64,000 nucleotides of DNA from Mediterranea sp. An20 (GTDB lineage: Bacteria > Bacteroidota > Bacteroidia > Bacteroidales > Bacteroidaceae). How positions within the stretch are numbered: the first letter of the stretch is position 1; each line of letters begins with the position of its first letter. The position numbers were made by a program, and so were the translations under genes. Positions 16,013 to 24,708 of this stretch are shown here, in pieces. The notes under the pieces were generated by a model. The model saw nothing but the letters and a program-made list of their open reading frames with translations, was not told where the DNA came from and did no database searches. The stretch covers positions 1 to 64,000 of the forward strand of contig NZ_NFJV01000020.1 in the NCBI RefSeq assembly GCF_002160055.1. Direction: 5' to 3'.

Positions 16013-17167
16013 ATGCAGAAAAAAGTAATGCTAGTTTTCGGAACCCGACCTGAAGCCATTAAAATGGCTCCCTTGGTGAAAGAGTTCCAAAAGTATCCGG
16101 ATAAGTTTAAGACCATTGTATGCGTGACCGGCCAACACCGCGAAATGTTGGATCAAGTCTTACGCATTTTTGAGATAGTTCCGGATTATGACTTGAACAT
16201 CATGAAACAAGGACAGGATTTGTATGACGTGACCTCGCGTGTTTTGTTGGGAATGCGGGATGTGCTGAAAGAAGTACAACCGGACATTGTATTGGTGCAT
16301 GGCGATACCACTACTTCCACGGCAGCAGCCTTGGCCGCATTTTATCAACAAATCCCTGTAGGCCATGTAGAAGCAGGATTGCGTACACACAATATCTACA
16401 GCCCATGGCCGGAGGAAATGAACCGCCAGTTGACGGGACGTATCGCTACCTATCATTTTGCACCAACTCCATTGAGCAAACAGAATCTGTTGGCTGAAAA
16501 TGTGAAGCTGGAACAGATTGCTGTCACAGGTAATACGGTGATAGATGCCCTGTATATGGTGGTAGACAAAATCAAGTCAAACAAAGAGTTGGATAAGGAA
16601 CTGGAGGAGATTTTACTTCGTTCCGGTTATGATGTCAACAGACTTTCAGATGGGAAGAAGCTGGTCTTGATAACCGGACATCGTCGTGAAAACTTTGGCG
16701 ATGGATTTATTTCCATGTGCAAGGCCATACAGACATTGACACAAAAGTATCCGGATGTAGACTTTGTGTATCCCATGCATTTGAATCCCAATGTACGCAA
16801 ACCCATCCACGAAGTATTCGGTAAGGATTTATCCCATTTGGGCAATATGTTCTTTATTGAACCATTGGAATACCTGTCCTTTGTCTACCTGATGGAGAAA
16901 TCAACAATTGTGCTGACGGATAGTGGCGGTATTCAAGAAGAGGCACCGGGGCTTGGCAAACCGGTACTGGTAATGCGAGATACGACAGAAAGGCCGGAAG
17001 CATTGGAGGCAGGTACGGTGAAATTGGTAGGAACGGATTTTGACAAGATTGTAAACGAGGTTTCGGAGCTGCTGACCAATCAAGGGTATTATGAGAGGAT
17101 GAGCAAGGCGGTGAATCCTTATGGGGATGGGAAGGCTTGTGGAAGAATAGTGGAATTTCTGGAATGA
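16013..17167 (+). CDS. wecB: UDP-N-acetylglucosamine 2-epimerase
   Basis: The 384-residue protein matches the non-hydrolysing epimerase family along its length: FGTRPEAIKMAPL, VHGDTTTSTAAA, HVEAGLRTHNIYSPWPEE, ITGHRRENFGDG and TDSGGIQEEAPGLGKP. It interconverts UDP-GlcNAc and UDP-ManNAc in the cytoplasm. No UDP-ManNAc dehydrogenase (WecC) is in the locus, so ManNAc itself is the likely building block unless the acid is made elsewhere. Its base composition is closer to the core genome than that of its neighbours. Confidence 0.93.
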   Translation: MQKKVMLVFGTRPEAIKMAPLVKEFQKYPDKFKTIVCVTGQHREMLDQVLRIFEIVPDYDLNIMKQGQDLYDVTSRVLLGMRDVLKEVQPDIVLVHGDTTTSTAAALAAFYQQIPVGHVEAGLRTHNIYSPWPEEMNRQLTGRIATYHFAPTPLSKQNLLAENVKLEQIAVTGNTVIDALYMVVDKIKSNKELDKELEEILLRSGYDVNRLSDGKKLVLITGHRRENFGDGFISMCKAIQTLTQKYPDVDFVYPMHLNPNVRKPIHEVFGKDLSHLGNMFFIEPLEYLSFVYLMEKSTIVLTDSGGIQEEAPGLGKPVLVMRDTTERPEALEAGTVKLVGTDFDKIVNEVSELLTNQGYYERMSKAVNPYGDGKACGRIVEFLE

Positions 17168-17264
17168 GAGATTCTTTCTTTGAACTAATATAATTATTTA
17201 TACTTCAGTGTATAAGGATAATTTCCTGAAATTTATATATTAAAGAAAGCTTGTTTTTATTAGA

Positions 17265-18332
17265 ATGAGTAAAAGAATTTTGTATTTGATGCATATTCCT
17301 TGGGGTTGGATTAAGCAGCGGCCTCATTTTATAGCAGAAGGTCTAAATGATAGATATGATGTGACAATTATTTGCCCAAGATCATTTAAAGCTTATCCAT
17401 CAAACAATACGCATGCTAAGGTTGTCGAACTATTTCGTTTGCCATTTGAACGCTTTTCTTTTGTGAGGATAATAAATAGGAATCTATATAATCTTCAAGT
17501 TAAAAAATACATAAAAAGAAATGATTGCATTTGGTTTACTTCTCCTTTAATGCTTCCTCAAAGGATGTATAAATATTTAGAAGGTAAAAGGGTTATCTAT
17601 GATTGTATGGATGATATGTTGGAATTTCCAGATTCTAATAAGGAAATAGTAATTCAATTGGAAAGGTCATTATATAAAAAAGCTGATGCCGTTTTTTGTT
17701 CTTCTGATTATCTGCTTTCTGTATTAAAAACTCGATATTTTGATAGGAATAACTTATTTGTCGTAAACAATGCTGTACGGGATTCTCTTCCTTGCAGTGT
17801 AGTAAAAAATACGGGTTTAATCCCTATTGGTAAAGGGGTGAAAATGGTATATATAGGTACAATATCAGAATGGTTTGATTTTGAATTGATAATCTTTCTA
17901 CAGAAAAATATACCTAATTTGGAATTATATCTTTTTGGTCCAAAAGATATAGAAATTCCAAGTGATACAAAAATACATTACTGTGGGATTATTCAACATG
18001 ATATTGTATTTTCTGTAATGGATGAGGCTGATATTTTAATTATGCCCTTTAAAGTGACTCAATTAATTTTATCAGTAAATCCAGTTAAGTTGTATGAATA
18101 TATACTTTCAGGTCGTCCCTGTCTTGCTCCTTTATATACTGAGAGCTTGAAATTTGGTGAATATGTTTATTTGTATAAAGATATGGAGGATTGTTTGAAT
18201 ATAGTTAAGAATATTATTTCCAGCGGATTTTCTCCTTTGAAAACAAAAGAGGCTTCTCAATTATTTGTAAAATCTAATACATGGGGCGAGCGATTAAAGC
18301 AGATAGATGCTGTTTTAAATATAATATTGTAG
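17265..18332 (+). CDS. Glycosyltransferase (GT4/GT1-like)
   Basis: The 355-residue protein starts RILYLMHIPWGWIKQRPHF, an N-terminal block typical of bacterial GT-B glycosyltransferases. It has VIYDCMDDMLEFP near residue 112 and a C-terminal nucleotide-sugar region (VKLYEYILSGRPCLAP). It probably adds one sugar of the repeat unit at the inner face of the cytoplasmic membrane. Donor and acceptor cannot be read from sequence. Very AT-rich codon use suggests acquisition with the following polymerase and GT2 genes. Confidence 0.8.
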   Translation: MSKRILYLMHIPWGWIKQRPHFIAEGLNDRYDVTIICPRSFKAYPSNNTHAKVVELFRLPFERFSFVRIINRNLYNLQVKKYIKRNDCIWFTSPLMLPQRMYKYLEGKRVIYDCMDDMLEFPDSNKEIVIQLERSLYKKADAVFCSSDYLLSVLKTRYFDRNNLFVVNNAVRDSLPCSVVKNTGLIPIGKGVKMVYIGTISEWFDFELIIFLQKNIPNLELYLFGPKDIEIPSDTKIHYCGIIQHDIVFSVMDEADILIMPFKVTQLILSVNPVKLYEYILSGRPCLAPLYTESLKFGEYVYLYKDMEDCLNIVKNIISSGFSPLKTKEASQLFVKSNTWGERLKQIDAVLNIIL

Positions 18333-18336
18333 TTAT

Positions 18337-19527
18337 ATGAATAATAGGCTATTGATAAGTTCTATTGATTACAGCTTGTTTTATGCGATATTCTTGTTGT
18401 ATTCATGTGGATTCTTATTGAATGAGATCTTTAAACATTATTCTCTTCCGCCGGTTTTTACAGTTTTGCGTATCTTTCTTATTATAGTGCTATTTTTTCG
18501 AATAATAAGTTTGAAGATGGCGGTTAATCAGAATACTCGTTTTTTAATCCTTTTAGTTTGTTGCTTATCTATCTATTATTTGACAATATGTGTGCCTAAT
18601 GGCGATTTTTTGATAGGATTAAAATCTTTACGAATATATGTAGAGCCATTAATGTTTGCATTGATGGTATATATATATCGTCATAATGATATGCCGATGA
18701 AATATCTTCAACAGATTTATATAAAATCTGTGTTAATAACGGCACTTATAAGTATAGTATTTTATATTATATATTGGACGGGGCATATAAATTATTTTAT
18801 CTCGGAAGTTCCTTTGACTTCTTTCTTGTCAGGGGGGATAATATTTCGTTCTTATTTGCCAATAGGCTGTCCAAATCAATTAGGTTTATTCTTACTAAGT
18901 GGAATTGTCTTGGCATATTTATCTGAGATAAAAAAGAAAAAATGTGTTTTAATCTTTTTGACTATATCGCTTATTTTAACAATTAGTAAAAGTGCAATAT
19001 TGGCTGCTTTATTTTATTTTGGTCTTCTATATTGTGGTAAATTTCGGAATATCAGAAAATTGATTGTTTTTTGGGTCCTATTGTTCTTTTGCTATTTTAT
19101 TATTGAATTATATTTTCCAGATACTCCATTTTATATTTATATTACAAATTTGTTTTCAGGGAATGACCCTTCTTCGAATGGGCATATTGCTTCGCTACAA
19201 GATGCTATAGAAGCTTTTCCGGAGTATTATTTGTTTGGTTATCCTACTGGGACTGTTGGGGCAAGAGTTGAAACTATTTACAACGTGGAAAGTTCTTTTT
19301 TTATTTTAATGTATGATAAAGGAATCCTTTTTTTCCTAATTTATATGTTCATCATGTTTATGTTGTTTGCAGATTCTTTGAAGGTTAAACCTATTAGAAT
19401 ATATATATATGCAATTATGCTAGCGCTGTCTGTTTTGCCCACTATTCAATCATTGGAATGTTTTGCTTTAATTTTAGTATCTCCATTATTGTTATCAAGA
19501 ATAAAAATTGTTAGTTGTAATATTTAA
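18337..19527 (+). CDS. wzy: O-antigen polymerase-like membrane protein (Wzy candidate)
   Basis: The 396-residue protein is almost entirely hydrophobic, with about 10-12 membrane segments and a longer loop between residues about 265 and 320 (NLFSGNDPSSNGH...). This is the usual Wzy/O-antigen ligase layout. It is the only polymerase candidate in the locus. It starts 4 bp after the upstream glycosyltransferase stop. Assignment rests on topology and context because Wzy sequences are poorly conserved. Confidence 0.7.
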   Translation: MNNRLLISSIDYSLFYAIFLLYSCGFLLNEIFKHYSLPPVFTVLRIFLIIVLFFRIISLKMAVNQNTRFLILLVCCLSIYYLTICVPNGDFLIGLKSLRIYVEPLMFALMVYIYRHNDMPMKYLQQIYIKSVLITALISIVFYIIYWTGHINYFISEVPLTSFLSGGIIFRSYLPIGCPNQLGLFLLSGIVLAYLSEIKKKKCVLIFLTISLILTISKSAILAALFYFGLLYCGKFRNIRKLIVFWVLLFFCYFIIELYFPDTPFYIYITNLFSGNDPSSNGHIASLQDAIEAFPEYYLFGYPTGTVGARVETIYNVESSFFILMYDKGILFFLIYMFIMFMLFADSLKVKPIRIYIYAIMLALSVLPTIQSLECFALILVSPLLLSRIKIVSCNI

Positions 19528-19533
19528 ATAATT

Positions 19534-20412
19534 ATGAAACAGATTTCTGTTGTTATAGTCACATATAATTCTGAGCGATTAATAGATGAATGTTTGAATT
19601 CTTTGTTCCAATATAATGATATAGGAGAGAATCTAGAGGTAATAATTGTAGATAATTGCAGTCTCAATGCAACTTCTTTTCTACAAAGAGTAAATAGGCT
19701 TTATCCTAGTGTAATTACGATAGAAAATAGTGGTAATAATGGCTATGGGCAAGGTAATAATGTGGGAATTATGGCAGCCAAGGCATCTATTGTAATGATA
19801 ATGAACCCGGATGTTCGTTTAAAGGAGCCTATATTTAAGAGAGCATTGGAGCTTTATAATACTAACAATAAGTTGATTCTATTAGGAATGCAGCAATTTC
19901 AAAGTTTATCATTGAGTTCTTTGTCTTATTGTTGTGATTGGCTTTCTTCGAATTGTTTTACAATGTTACTAGATAAACTATTGAATAAGTATAATATATT
20001 TATTCCTAAATTTCAATATATAGCAGGGGCTTGTTTTTTTATTAAGAAATATGAATTTGAACAAATAGGATTGTTTGACGAGCATATCTTTATGTACGGA
20101 GAAGAAGTTGATGTGAAACGGCGTTTGCAAAAGCAATATGGTACCTATTGCATTAGATACGCTCCAAAGTTATCTTATATTCATTTAATTCATGGCAGAC
20201 AGACATCGTTTAATTCGTTTAAATGTTCAATAGATTCTTTAGAGTATTTGTGTAATAAATATAATTGCGAAATCAAATCTTGTTTGAAGAATCAGAAAGG
20301 ACTTTTGAAAGTGTTACGTTACTGGTATAAAATAAAAAAGGATGTAAATAAAGTGGAATATTTTTCTAACTGTATAGATGAATTGAATAAGCGTGTTGAA
20401 AATATATCCTAA
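19534..20412 (+). CDS. Glycosyltransferase family 2
   Basis: The 292-residue protein has the GT-A start SVVIVTYNSERLIDECLNSL, the VDNCS turn and the MNPDVRL metal/nucleotide block near residue 90, followed by YIAGACFFIKK and MYGEEVDVKRRL, where EVD-type residues are catalytic in rhamnosyltransferase-like GT2 enzymes. It probably transfers rhamnose or a related sugar, though the donor is inferred only from overall resemblance. It follows the Wzy candidate by 6 bp. Confidence 0.85.
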   Translation: MKQISVVIVTYNSERLIDECLNSLFQYNDIGENLEVIIVDNCSLNATSFLQRVNRLYPSVITIENSGNNGYGQGNNVGIMAAKASIVMIMNPDVRLKEPIFKRALELYNTNNKLILLGMQQFQSLSLSSLSYCCDWLSSNCFTMLLDKLLNKYNIFIPKFQYIAGACFFIKKYEFEQIGLFDEHIFMYGEEVDVKRRLQKQYGTYCIRYAPKLSYIHLIHGRQTSFNSFKCSIDSLEYLCNKYNCEIKSCLKNQKGLLKVLRYWYKIKKDVNKVEYFSNCIDELNKRVENIS

Positions 20413-20468
20413 TAATTATATTATATAAATAACTTCTTAATCTTTTGGCTAATTTCACTGCTTTTTTT

Positions 20469-21581
20469 ATGATGAAAATTCTGTTTCAGTCTCGTAAGAC
20501 TTTGTTTACAGCTCCAGGTGGAGATACTACGCAAATTTTGAAGACTAAAGAGTTCTTAGAAAAATTGGGTTGTCACGTTGATATTACACTTGATTTGGAA
20601 CCAGATGTTTCAGATTATGATATTATTCATGTTTTTAATCTGATGAGGCCTCAAGAACTGTATTTGCAAGTAAAAAATGCTAAACGGCAAAATAAGAAGG
20701 TCGCTTTATCTACGATATATGGTCCATATGTAGAGTATGAAAAGAAAGCACGAGGAGGTTTTTTGCAATTGCTTAATCAGTTCTTATCTATTACACAAAT
20801 AGAATATCTAAAAGTAGTTGCGCGTGCTGTTTTAAATGCAGAATTTAATAAAGGAACATTTTTTTATTTATTGCATGGTCATAAAAGATTGCAAAGAAAA
20901 ATTATTAGTTTGGTAGATGTTTTTTTGCCTAATTCTGATTCAGAGATGTTTCGTGTTGCATCTGATTTTAACATGCATCACTATAATTATGTATCTGTTC
21001 CTAATGCGGTTGATATAGCAAAATTTGATTATGATAAAGTCGTTATAGATAAAGAATATGAATGTTTCCGTGATTGTATTTTGTGCGTATCAAGAATAGA
21101 AGGACGTAAAAATCAATTGAATATAATAAGAGCCGTTAAGGGTTTGCCATATAAATTCGTATTTGTAGGGAAAGCAGGGGCGAATTTTAAAAAGTATTAT
21201 GAAGAATGTAAAAATGAAGCCACTAATAATATGTTTTTTTTAGGGCAAATAGATCATGAAAAGTTACCACAATTATATAAACTTGCGAAAGTACATATTT
21301 TAGCTTCTTGGATGGAAACTCCGGGTTTGTCTTCTTTAGAAGCTGCTATAATGAGAACAAATATTGTAGTGACTAAGAAGGGAGATACGGAAGACTATTT
21401 TGGTGAGTATGCTTTCTATTGTGAACCTGATGATTTGACTTCGATTCGGAATTCAATAATTCAAGCATTTAAGTCTCCATTTAGATATGAATTACTAGAG
21501 AAAATTAGGATGAAATATAAATGGGAGGACACCGCTTTGGCGACTTTACAGGGATATAAGTTAGCTTTAGGATATGAGTAA
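20469..21581 (+). CDS. Glycosyltransferase family 4
   Basis: From ATG 20469 this is a 370-residue GT-B enzyme. The start is MMKILFQSRKTLFTAPGGDT, the hinge VLCVSRIEGRKNQLNIIRA lies near residue 205 and SWMETPGLSSLEAA is the C-terminal donor-binding EX7E-like block. TTG 20445 is in frame but has no support. It should add one sugar of the repeat unit. Its end overlaps the next gene by 8 bp. Confidence 0.83.
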   Translation: MMKILFQSRKTLFTAPGGDTTQILKTKEFLEKLGCHVDITLDLEPDVSDYDIIHVFNLMRPQELYLQVKNAKRQNKKVALSTIYGPYVEYEKKARGGFLQLLNQFLSITQIEYLKVVARAVLNAEFNKGTFFYLLHGHKRLQRKIISLVDVFLPNSDSEMFRVASDFNMHHYNYVSVPNAVDIAKFDYDKVVIDKEYECFRDCILCVSRIEGRKNQLNIIRAVKGLPYKFVFVGKAGANFKKYYEECKNEATNNMFFLGQIDHEKLPQLYKLAKVHILASWMETPGLSSLEAAIMRTNIVVTKKGDTEDYFGEYAFYCEPDDLTSIRNSIIQAFKSPFRYELLEKIRMKYKWEDTALATLQGYKLALGYE

Positions 21582-22656
21582 GCGCGTAGCAATTATTGGT
21601 ACAGTGGGTGTACCTGCCAATTATGGAGGCTTTGAGACTTTGGTGGAGAATATCATTGGTGACAATGCTTCTTCCAATATCGTATATACGGTTTATTGCA
21701 GCAGTAAAAGTTATCCTCAGAAGATTGTCCAATATAAAGGAGCTTCTTTGAAATATATTCCTTTACAAGCCAATGGGAGTCAAAGTATTTTATACGATAT
21801 ATTTTCTTTAATAAAGGCGACCAGGCGAAGTGATGTAATCCTTGTGTTGGGAGTTTCCGGTTGCTGTTTCCTTCCGGTTTATCGTTTTTTTTCAAAGAAA
21901 AAATTGATAATAAATATCGACGGTTTGGAACATCGCCGCGATAAATGGGGGAAATGGACACGCCGTTTCCTAAAGTTTTCCGAGAATATGGCTGTAAAGT
22001 ATGCCGATGTAATAGTTTCAGATAATAAAGGTATTCAAGATTACGTGAAGGAAGAATATGGAAAAGAATCGGAGTTGATTGCTTATGGCGGTGACCATGT
22101 TTTATGTGATGTGTCTGATATTCAAGAAGACATATTGCAACAGTATGGTCTGAAAAATACGGAATATTCTTTCTCGTTGTGTCGGATTGAACCGGAAAAT
22201 AATGTCCATGTTACTTTGGAGGCTTTTGCACGTTCAGGCAAATATCTTGTGTTTGTGGGTAACTGGGAACGTAGTTCCTATGGAAAAGAACTGTATGCAA
22301 AGTATAATTCTCTGCCTAACATTCAATTATTGTCTTCCATCTACGATCTAAGCGTATTGAATGTTTTGCGCGGTAATTGCCATTTTTATATTCATGGGCA
22401 TAGCGCAGGTGGAACAAATCCTTCGTTGGTGGAAGCAATGTTTTTTCATAAGCCGATATTAGCTTATGATGTTGTTTATAACCGTGAAACAACGGAAGGA
22501 AAGGCTAACTATTTTTCTTCAGAGAATGAGTTGCTGAACTTGTTAAATATGCCTTATGCAGACTATTCTGCTAATGCAGATGCGATGTTGGAAATCGCAA
22601 AAAGACGTTATTGCTGGATGTCAATTGCCTGGCAGTATGAGAATTTATATGAATGA
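21574..22656 (+). CDS. DUF1972-type glycosyltransferase
   Basis: The 360-residue protein begins RVAIIGTVGVPANYGGFETL, the hallmark of the DUF1972 N-terminal domain found in rhamnosyl- and related GT-B transferases. FVGNWERSSYG and HGHSAGGTNPSLVEAM mark the C-terminal half. It is a cytoplasmic or peripheral enzyme and the last gene of the AT-rich locus. It is not a polyprenyl-phosphate sugar-1-phosphate transferase, so the chain-initiating enzyme is not in this window. Confidence 0.83.
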   Translation: MSKRVAIIGTVGVPANYGGFETLVENIIGDNASSNIVYTVYCSSKSYPQKIVQYKGASLKYIPLQANGSQSILYDIFSLIKATRRSDVILVLGVSGCCFLPVYRFFSKKKLIINIDGLEHRRDKWGKWTRRFLKFSENMAVKYADVIVSDNKGIQDYVKEEYGKESELIAYGGDHVLCDVSDIQEDILQQYGLKNTEYSFSLCRIEPENNVHVTLEAFARSGKYLVFVGNWERSSYGKELYAKYNSLPNIQLLSSIYDLSVLNVLRGNCHFYIHGHSAGGTNPSLVEAMFFHKPILAYDVVYNRETTEGKANYFSSENELLNLLNMPYADYSANADAMLEIAKRRYCWMSIAWQYENLYE

Positions 22657-22696
22657 TTATTTCTTCTGTTGTCATTATCGGTGATCCTATCACTTA

Positions 22697-22735
22697 GTGA
22701 GACCCTTCGACTGTGCTCAGGGTGACAGGAAAAAT
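22697..22735. repeat. REP-like palindrome (CCCTTCGACTGTGCTCAGGG)
   Basis: The motif between the polysaccharide locus and the small antitoxin-like gene resembles a widespread intergenic palindrome. The first bases of the window (CGCTCGGGATGACA) look like the end of another copy. It creates a spurious in-frame extension (FDCAQGD) of the next gene. Confidence 0.5.
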
Positions 22736-22774
22736 GGAATAACATGTAATTTTCTTAACTTTGTTCTGACTATA

Positions 22775-23014
22775 ATGATAAATGGTATGGAAGCAACAGT
22801 TTTTAATCCTGTTCAGCAACATCTTCTGAAGATGTTTGCTTATGACGGTTCGGAGGAACGGCTTTCCGAAGTAGAAGAGGTGCTTTCCCGCTATTTCTTT
22901 GACAAACTTGATGAGAGTCTGAACAAGGCTTGGGAAACCGGTGGGCTTAGCCAGAAACGTCTGGATGAGTTGAGAAACGTGGATATCCGAAAATTGTTGA
23001 AGGATGAAAAATAG
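22775..23014 (+). CDS. Antitoxin-like small protein
   Basis: From ATG 22775 (or 22787) the protein has 79 residues: a MEATVFNPVQQHLLKMF start, then a charged helical stretch with EVEEVLSRYFFDKLDE. In Bacteroides, short proteins of this pattern commonly precede PIN-domain toxin genes and overlap them. Here the next frame begins inside the stop (23004), but it is broken after 22 codons. I infer an orphan antitoxin; the family is recalled rather than tested. Confidence 0.55.
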   Translation: MINGMEATVFNPVQQHLLKMFAYDGSEERLSEVEEVLSRYFFDKLDESLNKAWETGGLSQKRLDELRNVDIRKLLKDEK

Positions 23015-23072
23015 AAGGATCGGGTTGGATACCGCACTGAACCTGAAAGATTGTCCATTCATTACAAGGTAG
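23004..23072 (+). pseudogene. Remnant of a PIN-type toxin start
   Basis: The frame MKNRRIGLDTALNLKDCPFI overlaps the antitoxin-like gene by 11 bp and stops at 23070-23072. RIGLDT resembles the first strand and catalytic aspartate of PIN domains (RIVLDTN). In another frame, open to a TGA near 23117, the sequence (ERLSIHYKVEEASAGEVKW) looks protein-like but is unidentified. The remaining DNA to 23160 shows no gene. Confidence 0.35.
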
Positions 23073-23159
23073 AGGAGGCATCGGCAGGAGAAGTAAAATG
23101 GAATGCTTTTCATTGAATTTGCAGACAAACTTTAGAGCCTGTCGTACATTCTTATTTGC

Positions 23160-23255
23160 GCTGTCTTACTTCGCGAAGTCGAAGGGACTCACATAGCGTT
23201 TAGGGAGATGTTTCGACTTCGCTTCGCTTCGCTCCCTTAGACAGAGAAAGCGATT
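23160..23255. repeat. Imperfect REP-like palindrome
   Basis: TTCGCGAAGTCGAAGGGACT (from about 23169) and the later TTTCGACTTCGCTTCG (from about 23210) form an imperfect inverted pair related to the palindrome at 22697. The gap up to 23380 otherwise holds only AT-rich DNA. Confidence 0.45.
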
Positions 23256-23383
23256 TTTTAACGAACTCTGAATATTGTCTAAAAGAAATTGTGTTTCTTC
23301 TGAATCCGTTGAATATATAGTTATTTTAAGCTTAAGATTGCATTGTAATTTTATTCCCCTGGCCGGTTTCCCTTGATTCCGGC

Positions 23384-23393
23384 GGGGGGGGGG
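23384..23393 (+). repeat. Ten-G tract upstream of wzz
   Basis: A run of ten G lies 36 bp before the wzz ATG, in the probable promoter or 5' leader. Length changes could alter spacing or transcript folding. It is the longest G run noticed in the window. Confidence 0.7.
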
Positions 23394-23429
23394 TGTGCAT
23401 ATATTAACCAATTCAATCAATAAATATTT

Positions 23430-24509
23430 ATGGATCAAAACCAACAGGCTGCCGAACAGGAAATCGACCTGCTCGAACTGGCCAAGAAGTTGTGGCAACG
23501 CCGCAAGACTTTCTATAAAGCGTTTGGCATCGCCGTCGTGGTGGCTCTCGTCATCGCTTTCAGCTTGCCGAAGCAGTATGGCGTGACGGTTACTCTTTCG
23601 CCGGAGTCGGGCGAGAACAGCACGGGTGGCAACCTGGGCGGCATCGCCTCGATGATAGGCGTGAACCTGGGCGGAAGCGAGACGGATGCGCTGAACATCA
23701 CGCTTTTTCCGGACATCCTTTCGTCCAACCCTTTTGCCTTGGAGCTGTATGGGATGCCGGTGACGGTGGAGGACGGTGAAGAAACCACGTCCATGCCACT
23801 GAACGAGTACATGGAATCCCAAAGCAAGCCCTGGTGGGGCTGGCTGATGAGCCTGCCCGGCAAGGCTGTGGGAGGCATCCTTTCCCTGTTTAAGGACGAA
23901 GAGGAGGGGAGTGCTGCGTTGAATCCTTTCCGTCTGTCAAAGGAAGAAACACTGAAGCTGGAAGCCATCAAGCACTCCATGTCTGCCACGGTGGACAAGA
24001 AGACGGGCATCACGACCATCACGGTGACCCTTCAGGACCCGCTGGTGGCGGCTACCGTTGCTGACAGCGTGGTGCGCAAGCTGCAGGACTACGTGACGGA
24101 CTACCGGACGCGTAAGGCCATTGACGACTGTGCCTACTGGGAGAAACTGTACACGGAACGCCAGTCGGAATACTACACGGCGCAGCAGAAATATGCGGCA
24201 TACGTGGACGAGAACAAGGGACTGTACACGCAGAAGTCGAAGGTGGAGGGCGACCGCCTGCAGAACGACATGAACCTGGCTTACCAGGTGTATAGCCAGA
24301 CCGCCCAGCAACTCCAATTGACGCGCGGCAAGATTCAGGAGGCGAAGCCCGTGTTTGCTGTGGTCAATCCTGCCACGGTGCCGATTAAGGCAGCCAGTCC
24401 GAAGAAGCTGATGATTCTCGTCGGTTTCGTGTTCCTGGCCTTCTGCGGTACGGCGGGATGGATTCTCTTCGGGGAAGACATTTGGGGTAAATTGAGAATT
24501 AAAAATTGA
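23430..24509 (+). CDS. wzz: Wzz-type chain-length determinant / polysaccharide co-polymerase
   Basis: The 359-residue protein has a first membrane segment near residues 32-52 (FGIAVVVALVIAFSL), a large periplasmic region and a second segment near the C terminus (LMILVGFVFLAFCGTAGWIL) preceded by the proline-containing ATVPIKAASPKK. That is the Wzz_C/GNVR layout. No cytoplasmic kinase domain follows, so it is a Wzz rather than a Wzc. It should set polymer length together with Wzy and the exporter. Its codons are G+C-rich, unlike the genes at 5.8-22.7 kb. It is separated from them by the toxin-antitoxin remnant. Confidence 0.88.
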   Translation: MDQNQQAAEQEIDLLELAKKLWQRRKTFYKAFGIAVVVALVIAFSLPKQYGVTVTLSPESGENSTGGNLGGIASMIGVNLGGSETDALNITLFPDILSSNPFALELYGMPVTVEDGEETTSMPLNEYMESQSKPWWGWLMSLPGKAVGGILSLFKDEEEGSAALNPFRLSKEETLKLEAIKHSMSATVDKKTGITTITVTLQDPLVAATVADSVVRKLQDYVTDYRTRKAIDDCAYWEKLYTERQSEYYTAQQKYAAYVDENKGLYTQKSKVEGDRLQNDMNLAYQVYSQTAQQLQLTRGKIQEAKPVFAVVNPATVPIKAASPKKLMILVGFVFLAFCGTAGWILFGEDIWGKLRIKN

Positions 24510-24524
24510 GGATGAAGTGATATT

Positions 24525-24679
24525 AACACAGAGACACAGAGGCACAGAGTTTTTTTCTTGTTCACGGTTCACAGGGTTAATTTCCCTTCCGTGTGTGGCG
24601 AAGCCGCGGACTCCGTGGTCTCCCTGTCATTTTTCCGACAGACCGTTACGGAACTTTGTGTCTCTGTGTCTCTGCGTTT
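24525..24679 (+). repeat. CACAGAGACAC-type intergenic repeat, copy 2
   Basis: This 155-bp non-coding block lies between wzz and wza. Its ends are AACACAGAGACACAGAG and GTCTCTGTGTCTCTGCGTTT, and the centre has GGCGAAGCCGCGGAC. It is in the same orientation as the copy at 63438. The flanking GATATAAACCATTGATTACT is also shared with that copy, so the conserved unit extends past the terminal repeat almost to the wza start codon. Confidence 0.8.
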
Positions 24680-24708
24680 GATATAAACCATTGATTACTT
24701 ATATAAAT

